Assembly: GCA_004134985.1 (NCBI GenBank)
Contig: REGQ01000058.1
Span: 62,001 to 126,000 of the forward strand
Direction: 5' to 3'
Origin: Paenibacillaceae bacterium
GTDB lineage: Bacteria > Bacillota > Bacilli > Paenibacillales > Paenibacillaceae
DNA: 64,000 nucleotides
The notes beneath the pieces were generated by a model that was given only the letters and a program-made list of their open reading frames with translations, had not been told where the DNA came from and made no database searches. Positions 26,378 to 37,008 of the stretch are shown piece after piece (positions within the stretch are counted from its first letter, which is position 1; the number at the start of each line of letters is the position of its first letter). The position numbers and the translations under genes were made by a program.

Positions 26378-28641
26378 TTCACCTGCGCCGCTCTTTCCTT
26401 AATGTAGCTTGCAAATTCATTTTCAGCCTCCACGTATTCCCCTTGGTAGGTGCTTCTGAACGCAAGCAATTCCTGAATCGCTCCGACAAAATTGTCGTGG
26501 CCTGTCGCCGCATACCATTCATCTGCTGCATCATATACCGGATCAGGAAGCTTATAGGACACACGCGCATCATCCCCGAATAATACACCGTTTTCTTGAT
26601 TCCCCGGGATGGAACGGTAAATGTAGCGACTCACAATATCGCCTAACAAAACGTCGATGCGTCCTAGCGATTGTTTAGCTGAGGCTGGCTCAATAAACCA
26701 TTGCAGCGCGAGTGAGCTTGCGAATGCATTGAGATGTGCGTCTGGTGCCATCGGCATTGCGGCCGGCTGTATGTGAAATGGCAGCATTACCATGCCACTG
26801 TGATCATACGTCCGCCGCTGCCATTCATTTGGCTCCTGCATCCGCTCATAGGTAGATGGCATATGTTCTTTGGCGAGGAATGAAACCTGCTTAGGAATGT
26901 CCACATCAGAATTGAGTGTCTTCGCCAGCGCTGCTAACGCTGTATAATGTTCCAGCATATTATTTGCAATCCCCTGTGCTGATCCAGGGGGAATTTGATC
27001 CGAGAGAATGACAGCAAGACTATTCTCCCCATTAGCCGCTTCCCACCGTCCCAAATTACCGCCCAGCAAAGTGATCCCCCGCACCGTTGGCGCCGTGAAG
27101 ACAATCGTCTGTTTCCCCTCGGATACCGTCTTTGCATTGACCTTCCCATTAAGCATTAAGTGCAAACGTTCATCCGCAATTACGGTTACCTGGAAATCGG
27201 CAGGCACTCGCTCAGGATAGGCCGGTAAAATTGTCGGATTAATCTGTTCCCTCGTCGGAGAACTGGAGAGGTAATTATGAAGCTCAGCTATCCGCTCACT
27301 TCCCGGAACAGGATACCAGCCATAGTGTGCCGGCAGGTAAAGCTGAGACGCATCGATAAACGCCGACCGCTCCCAGTGCGCATTGAGTTTGCTATAATTT
27401 TGAATAAAACGCCAGTCATTGACCTGTCCACTATAGGAAAGCGAAACTTGCAGCTTCGTATCCGCCCGAGCGATCGACTGAGGTGTGATCCATAACACAT
27501 CCTGATACGGTTCCCATTCGAATGTAGCTGGCTCGCCATTGACCTCTACATTTTCCACGGCAAAGCCGTGGTGAAGCGACATCGGGAACCGATCCAGCGC
27601 CTCTTCTGTCTTGTTCATGATGTCAATTGTTGCCTGGGCGCTGAGCTTGCTATTGGAACTCAGATTCAATTCAATCTGATAAGCCAGCGGAATAAGAGCT
27701 TGGAAACGCGCGGCAATCGCCAACTGCTCTGGATCGGAATCCATCAGCGGCTGGGTTGGAGCGTGCTGATAAAAGGCAAGCTCCTGCTGAAAATGATCGT
27801 TGCGTGTCTGCCATGTTCCTATGTAACCTGCTATGGCGATCACACTTGCCATACAGCCGATGCCAATCACCGGCAGCCACAGTTTACGCTGCAGCTTTTC
27901 CCTTCGTTTCCGCGCTGTTCTGATCAACAGCAAACCAAATATGACAATCGTCAGACCGGTATAGTATAGACGGTGCAGCCAGAAACCAACATCATTTTGA
28001 AATCCCCAACTTGGTGAATAAAAGCCAAACGAATATAAGTCTGTAAGTCCGATGTCAAACAGATGGCTCTGTTCCATCGGCAGCAACATTATCATGATCA
28101 AACGCGCAAAATAGATGATCAGCAAATGAATGAACAAACTGACAATAACAATGCCTCTTCCCTTGCTCCATGTACATATCCAGCAGGCAAGTATGATCGA
28201 AAACGTCATTGGCACCATATAACTGACAAGCATGCCAAGACCGGTTGTCATTGCAGAAAAGGAAAGGCCGCCGGCAACCCCCCGCGCTGCGTAAAGGGCC
28301 GCTGGCAGCAAAGCTAATACATTGCCAGGCACCAGCACAACAATCAGCTGCGCGGCTGCGCGCATGCCCGACGAATACGGCAGCGCTTCTTGCAGCAAAT
28401 AGGCTTTGGTTGCGGCATCCCGGTGGAATACCGATAACGCTACAAACTGCATGATCAGAAATAACGGAATCATGTACAAGAAGAGCGTGCTCGCTGTATA
28501 CCATCCCACATCGCTTGCATAGTGGTTAATTTGCTGCGTTAACATAAACAGACCTGCTGCTGCTGCGATCAGAGCCGGAAACATCCAGCTGCGCACCATT
28601 AGCTTCCACTCAATCAGAATCATTCTCCACAACATTGCCAT
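26374..28641 (-). CDS. Large ABC permease with extracytoplasmic domain
   Basis: The 755-residue protein has an N-terminal block of six spans (residues 15-250), one more span near 280, and a C-terminal soluble domain of about 460 residues. That domain (AVENVEVNGEPATFEWEP..., HYGWYPVPGS, HNLQLTVIADE-like strands) resembles the beta-rich part of M1-peptidase-linked ABC permeases, but no HExxH zinc site is seen. It overlaps the ATPase gene by the TGATG junction at 28641. Substrate unknown. Confidence 0.72.
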   Translation of the reverse strand: MAMLWRMILIEWKLMVRSWMFPALIAAAAGLFMLTQQINHYASDVGWYTASTLFLYMIPLFLIMQFVALSVFHRDAATKAYLLQEALPYSSGMRAAAQLIVVLVPGNVLALLPAALYAARGVAGGLSFSAMTTGLGMLVSYMVPMTFSIILACWICTWSKGRGIVIVSLFIHLLIIYFARLIMIMLLPMEQSHLFDIGLTDLYSFGFYSPSWGFQNDVGFWLHRLYYTGLTIVIFGLLLIRTARKRREKLQRKLWLPVIGIGCMASVIAIAGYIGTWQTRNDHFQQELAFYQHAPTQPLMDSDPEQLAIAARFQALIPLAYQIELNLSSNSKLSAQATIDIMNKTEEALDRFPMSLHHGFAVENVEVNGEPATFEWEPYQDVLWITPQSIARADTKLQVSLSYSGQVNDWRFIQNYSKLNAHWERSAFIDASQLYLPAHYGWYPVPGSERIAELHNYLSSSPTREQINPTILPAYPERVPADFQVTVIADERLHLMLNGKVNAKTVSEGKQTIVFTAPTVRGITLLGGNLGRWEAANGENSLAVILSDQIPPGSAQGIANNMLEHYTALAALAKTLNSDVDIPKQVSFLAKEHMPSTYERMQEPNEWQRRTYDHSGMVMLPFHIQPAAMPMAPDAHLNAFASSLALQWFIEPASAKQSLGRIDVLLGDIVSRYIYRSIPGNQENGVLFGDDARVSYKLPDPVYDAADEWYAATGHDNFVGAIQELLAFRSTYQGEYVEAENEFASYIKERAAQVK

Positions 28642-29525
28642 CAGTGCACAGCCCCCAAGTCGGATTTCATAACGGCCATATAAGCATCCTCCAACCCCGC
28701 AGAAGCTTGTACTGCGCCGGCAAATGGACTTTCATCTGCCAGCACACGCAATTCCACACCGCCCGCAACTTGTCTTGAGGAAATGACCTTGGCCATTATT
28801 TTTAACTGTTCCGCTCGCTGCAAATTAACGGTGCCACTCCAAACTCTTCCCGCTGCCTTCGCAAGCAGCTGTCCCTGCGTTCCGTTAAAAAGCATCCGCC
28901 CTTTCCGCATAATTGCCAACTGGCTGCAGCTGCTCTCAATATCGCTGACAATGTGGGTGGACAACATTACAATTCGTTCTTTGCCCCATTGTCCCAGCAA
29001 ATCCCGGAAGCGAATGCGCTCCTCAGGGTCCAGTCCAGCTGTCGGCTCATCCACGATAAGCAATTGCGGCGAGCCGAGCAGCGCTTGGGCAATGCCAATC
29101 CGCTGCTTCATGCCGCCCGAATAGCTCCCGATTTTTTTGGAAGCCTTCCCTGTCAAGTTGACCTTCTCCAGCAGTTCGCCTACTTCCTCTTTACGCTGTT
29201 TGCGGTCGGAGATGCCTTTCATCAGCGCCACATAATCGAGATACTCGTAACCGCTCAGCTTTCTGTAAATGCCAAACTCCTGTGGCAAATAGCCGATGGT
29301 CCGCCGAATTTCCTGGTCGTCCCTCCCCAGCACGAAGGAACCGATTTTTACTGTGCCTTTCGAAGCGGGCTGCAACGTCGCCAATATTTGCATCAGCGTC
29401 GTCTTGCCAGCGCCATTGGGCCCTAGCAATCCAAACATACCCTTGCCAATAGTAAGATGAATATCCTGCAGCGCATGAACCGAATTGCTATAGGTCTTGG
29501 TTAATCCTGTTATTTCAACTCGCAT
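28641..29525 (-). CDS. ABC transporter ATP-binding protein
   Basis: The ATPase has about 294 residues from ATG 29525, which follows AGGAGG by 8 nt (MRVEITGLTKTYSNSVHALQ). Walker A is GPNGAGKTT, signature YSGGMKQRIGIAQALL, Walker B LLIVDEP, and the His switch is in STHIVSD. It is a DrrA/CcmA-type ATPase that energises the following ABC-2 permeases. First gene of a six-gene operon: ATPase, permease, permease, sigma factor, membrane protein, second ATPase. Every junction overlaps. Confidence 0.9.
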   Translation of the reverse strand: MRVEITGLTKTYSNSVHALQDIHLTIGKGMFGLLGPNGAGKTTLMQILATLQPASKGTVKIGSFVLGRDDQEIRRTIGYLPQEFGIYRKLSGYEYLDYVALMKGISDRKQRKEEVGELLEKVNLTGKASKKIGSYSGGMKQRIGIAQALLGSPQLLIVDEPTAGLDPEERIRFRDLLGQWGKERIVMLSTHIVSDIESSCSQLAIMRKGRMLFNGTQGQLLAKAAGRVWSGTVNLQRAEQLKIMAKVISSRQVAGGVELRVLADESPFAGAVQASAGLEDAYMAVMKSDLGAVH

Positions 29526-29653
29526 ACCAAATGCCTCCTGAAATGATTTCACAGTATAACGAGCGATGCAGTCAAAAAGTTTGATTTGCCGGGAAATTGC
29601 TGCAAGTTCATTACGATTTGTGTTTTAAGCAACCCGGCGCAAACAAATTGACA

Positions 29654-29692
29654 CAAAAAAAGATGGTGAGCCGTCTGCAGCCCCCATCTTTA
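29654..29692 (-). terminator. bdbDC terminator
   Basis: AGATGG and CCATCT form the base of a hairpin with a weaker inner stem. On the minus strand seven or eight T residues follow. It lies about 50 bp after the bdbC stop. Confidence 0.7.
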
Positions 29693-29743
29693 ATTTGATA
29701 TCTGTTTGTTATGCATAATTGCTGCGAGTACATCAATTTGAAC

Positions 29744-30163
29744 TTAGCTGTAATACGATCTCCGCTGTTTACCCAGCATAAAGAATGTAATCAGGATGAA
29801 AGCGATCAGTGCAAGGAAAGGAATCGTAATGAACCCAAGCCAATTGATATAATCCACATTGCAAGGCACTCCCTGACTGCATTGTTTAATTTGGGAGAGC
29901 GCTGGCACTTTTTGATGCAAATAGTGGAACAACGAAATTCCCCCGCCGATAATGGACAGCGGCAGCACATATTTTTTGACCGATGTATCGTTCGTGTATG
30001 CAGCGACGCCTAGAAGAATGGTGAGCGGGTACATCGCGATGCGCTGATACCAGCATAGCTCGCACGGGATATAGCCGAGAACTTCACTAAAATACAGGCT
30101 CCCCAGCGTAGCGACCAGAGCAACCAGAAAGGCGAAATACAAAGCGTAATCGCGCAGTCTCAT
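29744..30163 (-). CDS. bdbC: Disulfide oxidoreductase BdbC (DsbB family)
   Basis: The 139-residue protein has four membrane spans. The first periplasm-side redox pair is CELC (IPCELCWYQR), and the second pair is the two Cys of QCSQGVPC. It reoxidises BdbD by passing electrons to quinone. The ribosome site is GGAAGG before ATG 30163. It lies 21 bp after bdbD, as in Bacillus, where the pair supports competence and exported disulfide proteins. Confidence 0.93.
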   Translation of the reverse strand: MRLRDYALYFAFLVALVATLGSLYFSEVLGYIPCELCWYQRIAMYPLTILLGVAAYTNDTSVKKYVLPLSIIGGGISLFHYLHQKVPALSQIKQCSQGVPCNVDYINWLGFITIPFLALIAFILITFFMLGKQRRSYYS

Positions 30164-30184
30164 AACACACCGTCCTTCCTTCCG

Positions 30185-30868
30185 TTATTTCTTCAATTGT
30201 TCCTCAATAATTTCAGTAATTTTCTCATAATTGAATGGTTCATTGACCATCACATTATTGATCATAATGCTTGGAGTCAATTTCACTTTATATTTCTTGT
30301 TCAGTATTTCATCAATATCTACCTGCGGCTGGGTTGTCTTGTTGACCAGCGCATCCTCAACTTTCGCCACGTCAATGCCCGGAATCGCTGCGGCAATTTC
30401 CAGTGCCTTTTCATTTGTCAGCCACTTTTCATCATGGTTTTGCGTCGGTTGGGCGTTATACAGTTCATGATGGAATGTCCAGAACAACTCTTCGCTTTGC
30501 TCAAGCACCGCTTCGGATGCCAGGGCGCCAATCCGCGATTCTTCACCATGGAACAATACGTTGACGAAGGAGAATTTGACTTTACCCTGATCGATATAAT
30601 CCTTCATCAGGCTAGGCAGCACTCTTTCTCCCCATACTTTGCAACCCGGGCACATATAATCGCCGAACTCAACGATGGTAACGGGAGCATCCGCTTGTCC
30701 CAGAATTGGCTGCCCTTCAATCGAAGGCGTTTCCGAGAAAGTGGTGTACCCTTGATCGTCCGTATTTTTGGTCGTCTGCTGATTGACAATGTAAACAAGC
30801 ACGATTAATGCGACGAAAATGATCGTAAAAATGACCAAACCTTTAGATTGCCGTTTCTTTGTATTCAT
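30185..30868 (-). CDS. bdbD: Thiol-disulfide oxidoreductase BdbD (DsbA family)
   Basis: The 227-residue protein has an N-terminal membrane anchor (residues 10-29) and an extracytoplasmic thioredoxin-fold domain with CPGC (DYMCPGCKVW near residue 75) and a cis-Pro in LTPSIMINN. It introduces disulfide bonds in exported proteins. AGAGGTGAAAG precedes ATG 30868. Partner BdbC lies directly downstream. Confidence 0.92.
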   Translation of the reverse strand: MNTKKRQSKGLVIFTIIFVALIVLVYIVNQQTTKNTDDQGYTTFSETPSIEGQPILGQADAPVTIVEFGDYMCPGCKVWGERVLPSLMKDYIDQGKVKFSFVNVLFHGEESRIGALASEAVLEQSEELFWTFHHELYNAQPTQNHDEKWLTNEKALEIAAAIPGIDVAKVEDALVNKTTQPQVDIDEILNKKYKVKLTPSIMINNVMVNEPFNYEKITEIIEEQLKK

Positions 30869-31032
30869 CTTTCACCTCTTAATAAATTGTATACGAAAAA
30901 TGATGCATTTTGCACCGTATCGTAGCATGGTAAGTCGCCAAGCTGTCCGGCGATCGCTGCTACCGCTCCAATCGCGAGCATGCTTTCTTCGCTTTGATTG
31001 CGCGGCTACATAAGACAAACGTCTCCAACCAA

Positions 31033-31230
31033 AAGCACGCCACAAGCGGACACACGTTCCGTTATTTGCCTCAAAAACACCTCATACGGGATTTTCGCGG
31101 ACACACGTTCCGCTATTGGCATGAAAACATGCCTAAAAACATGCTTTTTACACAAATAGCGGAACTGATGGCCGCCAAAGTGTCATTTTCGCCTGTTTCA
31201 GGCTAAATAACGGATCCTGTGACCGCCTAA
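31033..31230. repeat. Dispersed hairpin repeat, copy B
   Basis: CAAGCGGACACACGTTCCG occurs at the left, GCGGACACACGTTCCGCTATT again at about 31094, then AATAGCGGAACTGATGGCCGCCAA and AAATAACGGATCCTGTGACC on the right. The left and right parts are mutually inverted (CGGACACACGTTCCGTTATTT against AAATAACGGA). It shares blocks with 3199-3311. Further CCGCCTAATKCC-type fragments continue to 31290. No gene is evident in 30869-31339. Confidence 0.6.
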
Positions 31231-31339
31231 TGCCATCTAACGCCTACCCATGCGAAACAACGGATTGTGCGACCGCCTAATTCCCTTCTGCGCCTGACTG
31301 CTGCAACGATTATATCTCTTTTATGTGTCGTATTGATGT

Positions 31340-32218
31340 CTAAAGCAGCCGGGGATGACGCAGTCCGCCGCCTTCCGTCAGTTCGCTGCCTGTTACGTGA
31401 AGCTTCCATGGTTTGTCAAACCAGCGCACCTCCGCGCCTCGCAGCCCATCAGGAAGGTTTGCAAAATAATGCTCCCGCCCCGCTTGTGCGCTAATTCCGA
31501 GCAGCAGCTCTTTCTTCTCCGCGTTCAAGCCGGAAGACACGCGTCCTAGATACGCCCCGTCCTTGCGCAGCACCAGGCTGCTGGCCGTCCCGTTTTTGAT
31601 GATCAAGCCAACCGCCTCCGCCTCGATACGGATGACGGTTTTGCGTTTATACCAGCTTGTATGAGATTTGCCGCTCACATAGACACTGTCAAGCCGTTTG
31701 GATACAACGCCCTCCCATTGGTTGGCAACTACCCAGTCCCATAAGCGCTCCCCGTCTTCGAAGTTGTCGATAAGAAACAGCGGTGCTGTCCAGCCCGCGC
31801 CCAACTGCCGCAAGCGCTGCTGACGATCTGCATACTGCATGCCCCTTAAATTCTCGCCATCCCATTCCAGCAGATCAAACACAATATAGAGGACGGGCTG
31901 CTGCGCGACAGCGACTTGCAGGTTGACATCGCGTTTGTCTCGCTGATGCATAAGGGCGAAGTTGGGCCGCCCCGTTACAGGATCAAGCACCACCATTTCG
32001 CCATCGAGCACAAAACTGCCTTTCTGGCCAGACAAAAACCCGGTCAGTTCAGGGTAGCGTTCCGTTTTCACCCGCATGTTTTTGGAGAAGAGCTGAACAC
32101 TGCCCTCATCCACGTCTGCAATCAGTCGAAAACCATCCCACTTCAACTGGTGCACCCACTCCGCCCCTTCCGGAAGGGTATTGCTTAAAATAGGCGACAT
32201 CGGCACGAACGGATGCAT
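31340..32218 (-). CDS. ATP-dependent DNA ligase (LigD-type ligase domain)
   Basis: The 292-residue protein matches the ligase module of bacterial non-homologous end joining. The adenylated Lys is in LKWDGFRL near residue 27, DGEMVVLD is motif III, EGVVSKR is motif IV, and the tail WYKRK carries motif V. The OB-fold follows. GGAGG lies 7 nt before ATG 32218. The polymerase and nuclease domains of multidomain LigD are absent, and no ku gene is in the window. Confidence 0.88.
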   Translation of the reverse strand: MHPFVPMSPILSNTLPEGAEWVHQLKWDGFRLIADVDEGSVQLFSKNMRVKTERYPELTGFLSGQKGSFVLDGEMVVLDPVTGRPNFALMHQRDKRDVNLQVAVAQQPVLYIVFDLLEWDGENLRGMQYADRQQRLRQLGAGWTAPLFLIDNFEDGERLWDWVVANQWEGVVSKRLDSVYVSGKSHTSWYKRKTVIRIEAEAVGLIIKNGTASSLVLRKDGAYLGRVSSGLNAEKKELLLGISAQAGREHYFANLPDGLRGAEVRWFDKPWKLHVTGSELTEGGGLRHPRLL

Positions 32219-32285
32219 AGCTCCTCTTCCTCCGCAGCAAAGTTTGACTTACAAGACAAGCTTAATCAGCTACTTCAGCTTTACT

Positions 32286-32576
32286 CTACAAATGAGCAAT
32301 CAGATTGCCATCCCGCACAAACACTTCATAAGACGCCAGCTTTGCACTCGGCACATTCAGACAGGCGCCTGTGTCGGCATCGAATGCCCAGCCATGCAGC
32401 GGACAATAAAACACATCGTTTTCCTGTTCCACATAGTAGCCGGCATGCGGGCATATTCGCGAGATTAACAGGTAAGCTTGTTCATTTTTGACCAAAAAAT
32501 AGGACTCCCGCCCGATTTCAATTTCTGCTGGAAGCTGATTGAATTGGGTTTCATGACCGATCACAACTTCATTCAT
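32286..32576 (-). CDS. Rieske [2Fe-2S] ferredoxin-like protein
   Basis: The 96-residue single-domain protein has both iron ligands sets: CPHAG near residue 42 and CPLHG near residue 60, spaced 16-18 residues apart. It resembles the Rieske subunits of NirD/BphF type, which pass electrons to an oxygenase or reductase. Start ATG 32576 follows GGAGGG by 6 nt. A longer frame to 32615 lacks a site. No partner oxygenase adjoins it. Confidence 0.85.
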   Translation of the reverse strand: MNEVVIGHETQFNQLPAEIEIGRESYFLVKNEQAYLLISRICPHAGYYVEQENDVFYCPLHGWAFDADTGACLNVPSAKLASYEVFVRDGNLIAHL

Positions 32577-32755
32577 TGGTGTCCCTCCACTAAACGGGTC
32601 TTTAGTATGCCACATTTTACTTTATTGCGAACCTTGCACCTTATTAAATTCTGCAACGATCTGACAAACTCCTGCAAAATTCTATGAACAAGCTTTGACG
32701 TCTTTTCGAATAATAAGCCAAGTGCTGATTTTTAGCCAGAGCCATTTTATCATTT

Positions 32756-32784
32756 AAAAAAGCCGTCAGGAAACCCTGACGGCT
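32756..32784 (-). terminator. odhAB terminator
   Basis: AGCCGTCAGG pairs perfectly with CCTGACGGCT around AAAC. Minus-strand TTTTT follows. It lies about 50 bp after the odhB stop. Confidence 0.88.
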
Positions 32785-32793
32785 ATAATATAA

Positions 32794-32822
32794 CCCCTGT
32801 ATGCCCCCTCGGCATACAGGGG
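32794..32822. repeat. Second perfect hairpin after odhB, without T-run
   Basis: CCCCTGTATGCC (32794-32805) pairs with GGCATACAGGGG (32811-32822), 12 bp, 5-nt loop. It lies between the odhB stop and the true terminator. It could protect the 3' end of the mRNA. Confidence 0.7.
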
Positions 32823-32834
32823 AGTTAAGAACAA

Positions 32835-34115
32835 TTAGCCTTCAAGCAGCAACGATTCCGGATCTTCCAGCAAATCCTTCACCGTAACGAGGAAACGAAC
32901 AGCTTCGCTGCCATCGACAATACGGTGATCGTAAGAAAGCGCGATGTACATCATCGGGCGATTTTCCGATCTTTCTGCATCGATCGCCACCGGCCGCAAT
33001 TGGATCTTGTGCATTCCCAAAATACCAACCTGCGGTGTGTTCAATATTGGCGTAGACAGCAAGGAACCGAAGACGCCGCCATTGGTAATCGTGAAGCTTC
33101 CGCCCTGCAAGTCGGACAATGCCAGCTTGTTCTCGCGGGCTTTGCCGGCAAGCTCGCCGATTGTCCGCTCAATTCCGGCAAAGCTGAGACGGTCGGCATC
33201 GCGTACGACCGGCACGACCAAACCTTCTTTGGCAGATACAGCGATTCCGATGTCATAGAACTGTTTCACAATAATATCTTCGCCATCGATTTCTGCATTC
33301 AAGAGCGGGAATGCTTTCAAAGCGCCAACGACTGCTTTCGTAAAGAATGACATAAAGCCAAGCCCTACATCATGCTTCTCCTGAAATTTCGCTTTGCGGC
33401 GTTTGCGAACGTCAAGGATCGCAGTCATATCCACTTCATTGAATGTTGTCAGCATAGCAGCAGTGTGCTGTGCTTCAACAAGCCGGTTGGCGATGGTTTG
33501 CCGTCTGCGTGACATGCGCTTGCGTTCTACCGGTTTGCCAGGGTCCTGCGGCTGCTCGGCTTTCTGAACCGCTGCCGGACGCTCAGCAGCTTGTGATGCT
33601 GGTGCAGCTGGCGCTTTGCCCGCCGCTTCAACATCCTGTCCATAAACACGGCCATAAGGGTCAACTCCCCTTACATCCTGCAAGTCAATGCCTTTCTCAC
33701 GCGCCAGTTTTCTGGCCGCTGGAGATGCGGTAAGCTGACTTGCATCAGCCTGCTTCTCGCTGGAAGCTTGGGCAGGCGCTGGAGCAGGGCTGCTCGGCTG
33801 AGATGGCTGAGCTTCAGGTGCAGGCGCATTCTTCTCCTCATTGGCAGGCGCTGCAGTATTCGCTGCAGACGGCGCGCTGCCGCCTTCGCTAAGCGTACCT
33901 ACCGCTTCACCGATGCGAACCGTTTCGCCTTCTTGTCTTACGATTTTCTCAAGCACGCCGTCCTGTTCGGCTGTGACTTCCAAATTCACCTTGTCCGTTT
34001 CCAGTTCAAGCAGGATATCTCCCAGGGATACCGAGTCGCCCTCACTTTTGTACCATTTGGAAATCGTACCTTCGGTGATCGACTCCCCCATTTCGGGAAT
34101 TTTGATCTCACTCAT
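32835..34115 (-). CDS. odhB: Dihydrolipoyllysine succinyltransferase, E2 of 2-oxoglutarate dehydrogenase
   Basis: The 426-residue protein has an N-terminal lipoyl domain (modified Lys in ETDKVNLEV near 43), an Ala/Pro/Ser-rich linker, an E3-binding domain ([13 protein letters not shown], near 130), a second linker, and the catalytic domain ending with the active-site motif [15 protein letters not shown]. It transfers the succinyl group from E1 to CoA. It overlaps odhA by 8 bp. The E3 gene (lpd) is not in the window. Confidence 0.95.
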   Translation of the reverse strand: MSEIKIPEMGESITEGTISKWYKSEGDSVSLGDILLELETDKVNLEVTAEQDGVLEKIVRQEGETVRIGEAVGTLSEGGSAPSAANTAAPANEEKNAPAPEAQPSQPSSPAPAPAQASSEKQADASQLTASPAARKLAREKGIDLQDVRGVDPYGRVYGQDVEAAGKAPAAPASQAAERPAAVQKAEQPQDPGKPVERKRMSRRRQTIANRLVEAQHTAAMLTTFNEVDMTAILDVRKRRKAKFQEKHDVGLGFMSFFTKAVVGALKAFPLLNAEIDGEDIIVKQFYDIGIAVSAKEGLVVPVVRDADRLSFAGIERTIGELAGKARENKLALSDLQGGSFTITNGGVFGSLLSTPILNTPQVGILGMHKIQLRPVAIDAERSENRPMMYIALSYDHRIVDGSEAVRFLVTVKDLLEDPESLLLEG

Positions 34116-37008
34116 GCTTGCCAGCCTCCTTCATTTGGTCGGTGTCGAATGGTTTTAATGCTCGGGATACAATATATTGCTGTTCAAAACGATGAATATG
34201 CTGGTAGCCGCTTGCCGTACTTGAACGCTCCGGACGGCCGATATAGCTGACTGGCAGACGGGCTCCGGCCAACTCACGCAGCTGCGGTTCCATCGCCGTC
34301 CATGCTCCCATATTCTTAGGTTCTTCCTGAACCCACACAATCTCTTCCGCATTGGCAAAAACACTCAGTTGTTCTGCAATTTCCGCTTTCGGGAACGGAT
34401 AAAGCTGCTCGACCCGGATAACTTGCAGCCAAGACCAATCGTTCTGCTCGTCGCTCGCAATTGCTTCTTCCAAATCGACAGAAACTTTGCCTGAGCAGAA
34501 AATCAGTCGTTTAACGAGCTTCGTCTTCTTCGCAGGAACATCAGCGAACAAGATTTTGCGGAAGCCGCCCTCGCTCAAGTCCACCGCTGGCGAAGCGACA
34601 CGCGGATTACGGATAAGACTTTTCGGTGTCATAACAATTAACGGCACCGCGCGTTCTGTATCCGTCCAGGCAGCCTGACGGCGCAGCAAATGGAAATATT
34701 GCGCTGCAGACGTCACATTAGCTACGGTCCAGTTGTCTTCAGCAGCGCTTTGCAGGAAACGTTCCAGTCTCGCGCTTGAATGCTCTGGGCCTTGCCCTTC
34801 ATAGCCGTGCGGCAGGAGCATAACAAGGCTTGACCGCTGATGCCATTTCACTTTCCCGGCAGCGATGAACTGGTCGATAATAACCTGGGCCACGTTCGTG
34901 AAGTCCCCGTACTGCGCTTCCCAAATGACAAGCGTTTCCGGCGCATAGACATTATAACCGTACTCAAAGCCCAGAACGGCTGTCTCTGAGAGCGGACTGT
35001 TATGAATTGCAAATGATGCTTTCGCCTGTGACAAACGGTGCATAGGCGAATAGGTTTGTCCCGTTTCCGAATCATGAAGCACAAGGTTCCGGTGAGCAAA
35101 CGTTCCGCGCTCGGAATCCTGGCCGCTCAATCGAATCGGTCTTCCATCCGACAGAATGGAGGCGAACGCCAAAGCTTCTGCAAGCGCCCAATCGACTTTT
35201 TCGCCTTCGTTAAGCATCGTTGCCCGGCGCTGGAGAATCCGCTTCAGCTTCGTAGAGATCTGGAAGCTTTCCGGCCAGTTCAGCAGCTCGGCATTGATTT
35301 CACGAAGTTTCTCAAGATCAACAGACGTTGATACATTTGCCACTTCTTCGGATAATGTATTGATAATCGGCGGCATTGGTGTTTCCTGCCCGCCGGTTTC
35401 TTTCGTTTTATCGTAAGCTTCCTGCATTTCTGCAACGATATCCTGTTTGATTTTCTTAGCTTGATCGGGGCTGCAAACGCCTGCTTTGTTCAGCCTTTTC
35501 GAATAAATATCTACGATGATAGGATGGCGATGCACTTTGCTGTAAACAATCGGTTGGGTTGTATCCGGATCATCCGTTTCATTATGACCATAACGGCGAT
35601 ACCCTATCAAGTCAATCAGGAAATCCTTCTTGAAGCGTATCCGGTATTCAGCAGCGAGCCGAACCGCGGCAATACAAGCATCCGGATCGTCGGCATTGAC
35701 ATGCACGATTGGAATTTCATAGCCTTTTGCCACATCACTTGCGTAATGGGTCGAGCGGGCATCAAGACTTCCCGTCGTGAAACCCAGACGGTTGTTTACA
35801 ATAATATGCACTGTGCCGCCATTACGGTAACCGCGAAGCTGGTTGAAGTTCAACGTCTCCGCAACAACCCCTTCTCCCGGGAATGCCGCGTCGCCATGCA
35901 TCAGAATGGCCGCTGCTTTGCCGATATCCCGTTTCGGGAAGCCAGCCTGCGTGCGATCCTCCTGAGCTGCCCTTGTGAACCCTTCCACAACCGGATTGAC
36001 GAATTCAAGGTGACTCGGGTTGTTGGCCAGCGTAATCCGTGTCGGCACTGCTCCGCCGCTTAGGGAACGGTCAGCACCCAAATGATATTTAACATCTCCG
36101 GTCCATCCGAAGTTAATGCCAATCGAACCTTCCGACGGCATCAAATCTTTGTTCGGAGCATGGTGGAATTCTGAGAATATACGGCTGAGCGGTTTGCCCA
36201 GTACGTTTGCGAGCACATTTAAACGTCCCCGGTGAGCCATGCCCATCAGGATTCTGCTAATGCTATTTGCTGAAAATTGATTAACCAATTCATCCAGCAT
36301 CGGGACCAGAATGTCCATACCTTCAATGGAGAAACGTTTTTGCCCTACGAAGGTGCGATGCAGAAAAGATTCAAACTCCTGAACCCTCACCAGTTTTTTC
36401 AATAGTTCAACGCGTTCTTCATCTTTCAACGGCTTGCGGAATTCTGCGGATTCGACTTGTTTGTTCAACCAGTCGCGCTCACGCTGAGCGTGAACATGGC
36501 TGAATTCAAAAGCGATGGAGCCAGTATAAATTTCAAGCAATTCATTAATGGCATCCAATCCGTTCTTTTGCTCCCCTTGCCCATTGTCCCAGATGACTGA
36601 AGCAGGGATTGCCTTAAGATCTTCCTTGGTCAACCCATAGTATTCATGCTCTAGCAATGTGGTATCCGTTTGGTGGCTTAATCCGATGGGATCGATTTTC
36701 GCCGCCAGGTGTCCGTATGTACGGATATTCCACACCAATTGGCCAGCAGCAATTGATTTCTTCATTTGCTCATGGCTGTTCACATACGTTGAATTGTCAT
36801 TGTTGGCTGCAACTGTCCCCGCCACTGTAGCGGTTCCTGCTTCCTGGGAGGAAGGAGGTTGTCCATGTTGCTCGAATAAACTGCGAATGGATGACTCGAC
36901 AGATGAAGGATCTGCCTGGTACAGCTCATACTGCTCTTGGATGTAACCTAAGTTCGGACCATAATACGATAACCATGGATTCTGTCTGTTGTGGGAATCC
37001 TGTTTCAT
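34108..37008 (-). CDS. odhA: 2-oxoglutarate dehydrogenase E1 component
   Basis: The 966-residue thiamine diphosphate enzyme decarboxylates 2-oxoglutarate in the TCA cycle. [19 protein letters not shown] and [17 protein letters not shown] contain the conserved substrate and ThDP-binding residues, and the second half includes [32 protein letters not shown] precedes ATG 37008. It is the first gene of odhAB. The N-terminal 40 residues are the E2-binding segment ([19 protein letters not shown]). Confidence 0.96.
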   Translation of the reverse strand: MKQDSHNRQNPWLSYYGPNLGYIQEQYELYQADPSSVESSIRSLFEQHGQPPSSQEAGTATVAGTVAANNDNSTYVNSHEQMKKSIAAGQLVWNIRTYGHLAAKIDPIGLSHQTDTTLLEHEYYGLTKEDLKAIPASVIWDNGQGEQKNGLDAINELLEIYTGSIAFEFSHVHAQRERDWLNKQVESAEFRKPLKDEERVELLKKLVRVQEFESFLHRTFVGQKRFSIEGMDILVPMLDELVNQFSANSISRILMGMAHRGRLNVLANVLGKPLSRIFSEFHHAPNKDLMPSEGSIGINFGWTGDVKYHLGADRSLSGGAVPTRITLANNPSHLEFVNPVVEGFTRAAQEDRTQAGFPKRDIGKAAAILMHGDAAFPGEGVVAETLNFNQLRGYRNGGTVHIIVNNRLGFTTGSLDARSTHYASDVAKGYEIPIVHVNADDPDACIAAVRLAAEYRIRFKKDFLIDLIGYRRYGHNETDDPDTTQPIVYSKVHRHPIIVDIYSKRLNKAGVCSPDQAKKIKQDIVAEMQEAYDKTKETGGQETPMPPIINTLSEEVANVSTSVDLEKLREINAELLNWPESFQISTKLKRILQRRATMLNEGEKVDWALAEALAFASILSDGRPIRLSGQDSERGTFAHRNLVLHDSETGQTYSPMHRLSQAKASFAIHNSPLSETAVLGFEYGYNVYAPETLVIWEAQYGDFTNVAQVIIDQFIAAGKVKWHQRSSLVMLLPHGYEGQGPEHSSARLERFLQSAAEDNWTVANVTSAAQYFHLLRRQAAWTDTERAVPLIVMTPKSLIRNPRVASPAVDLSEGGFRKILFADVPAKKTKLVKRLIFCSGKVSVDLEEAIASDEQNDWSWLQVIRVEQLYPFPKAEIAEQLSVFANAEEIVWVQEEPKNMGAWTAMEPQLRELAGARLPVSYIGRPERSSTASGYQHIHRFEQQYIVSRALKPFDTDQMKEAGKHE

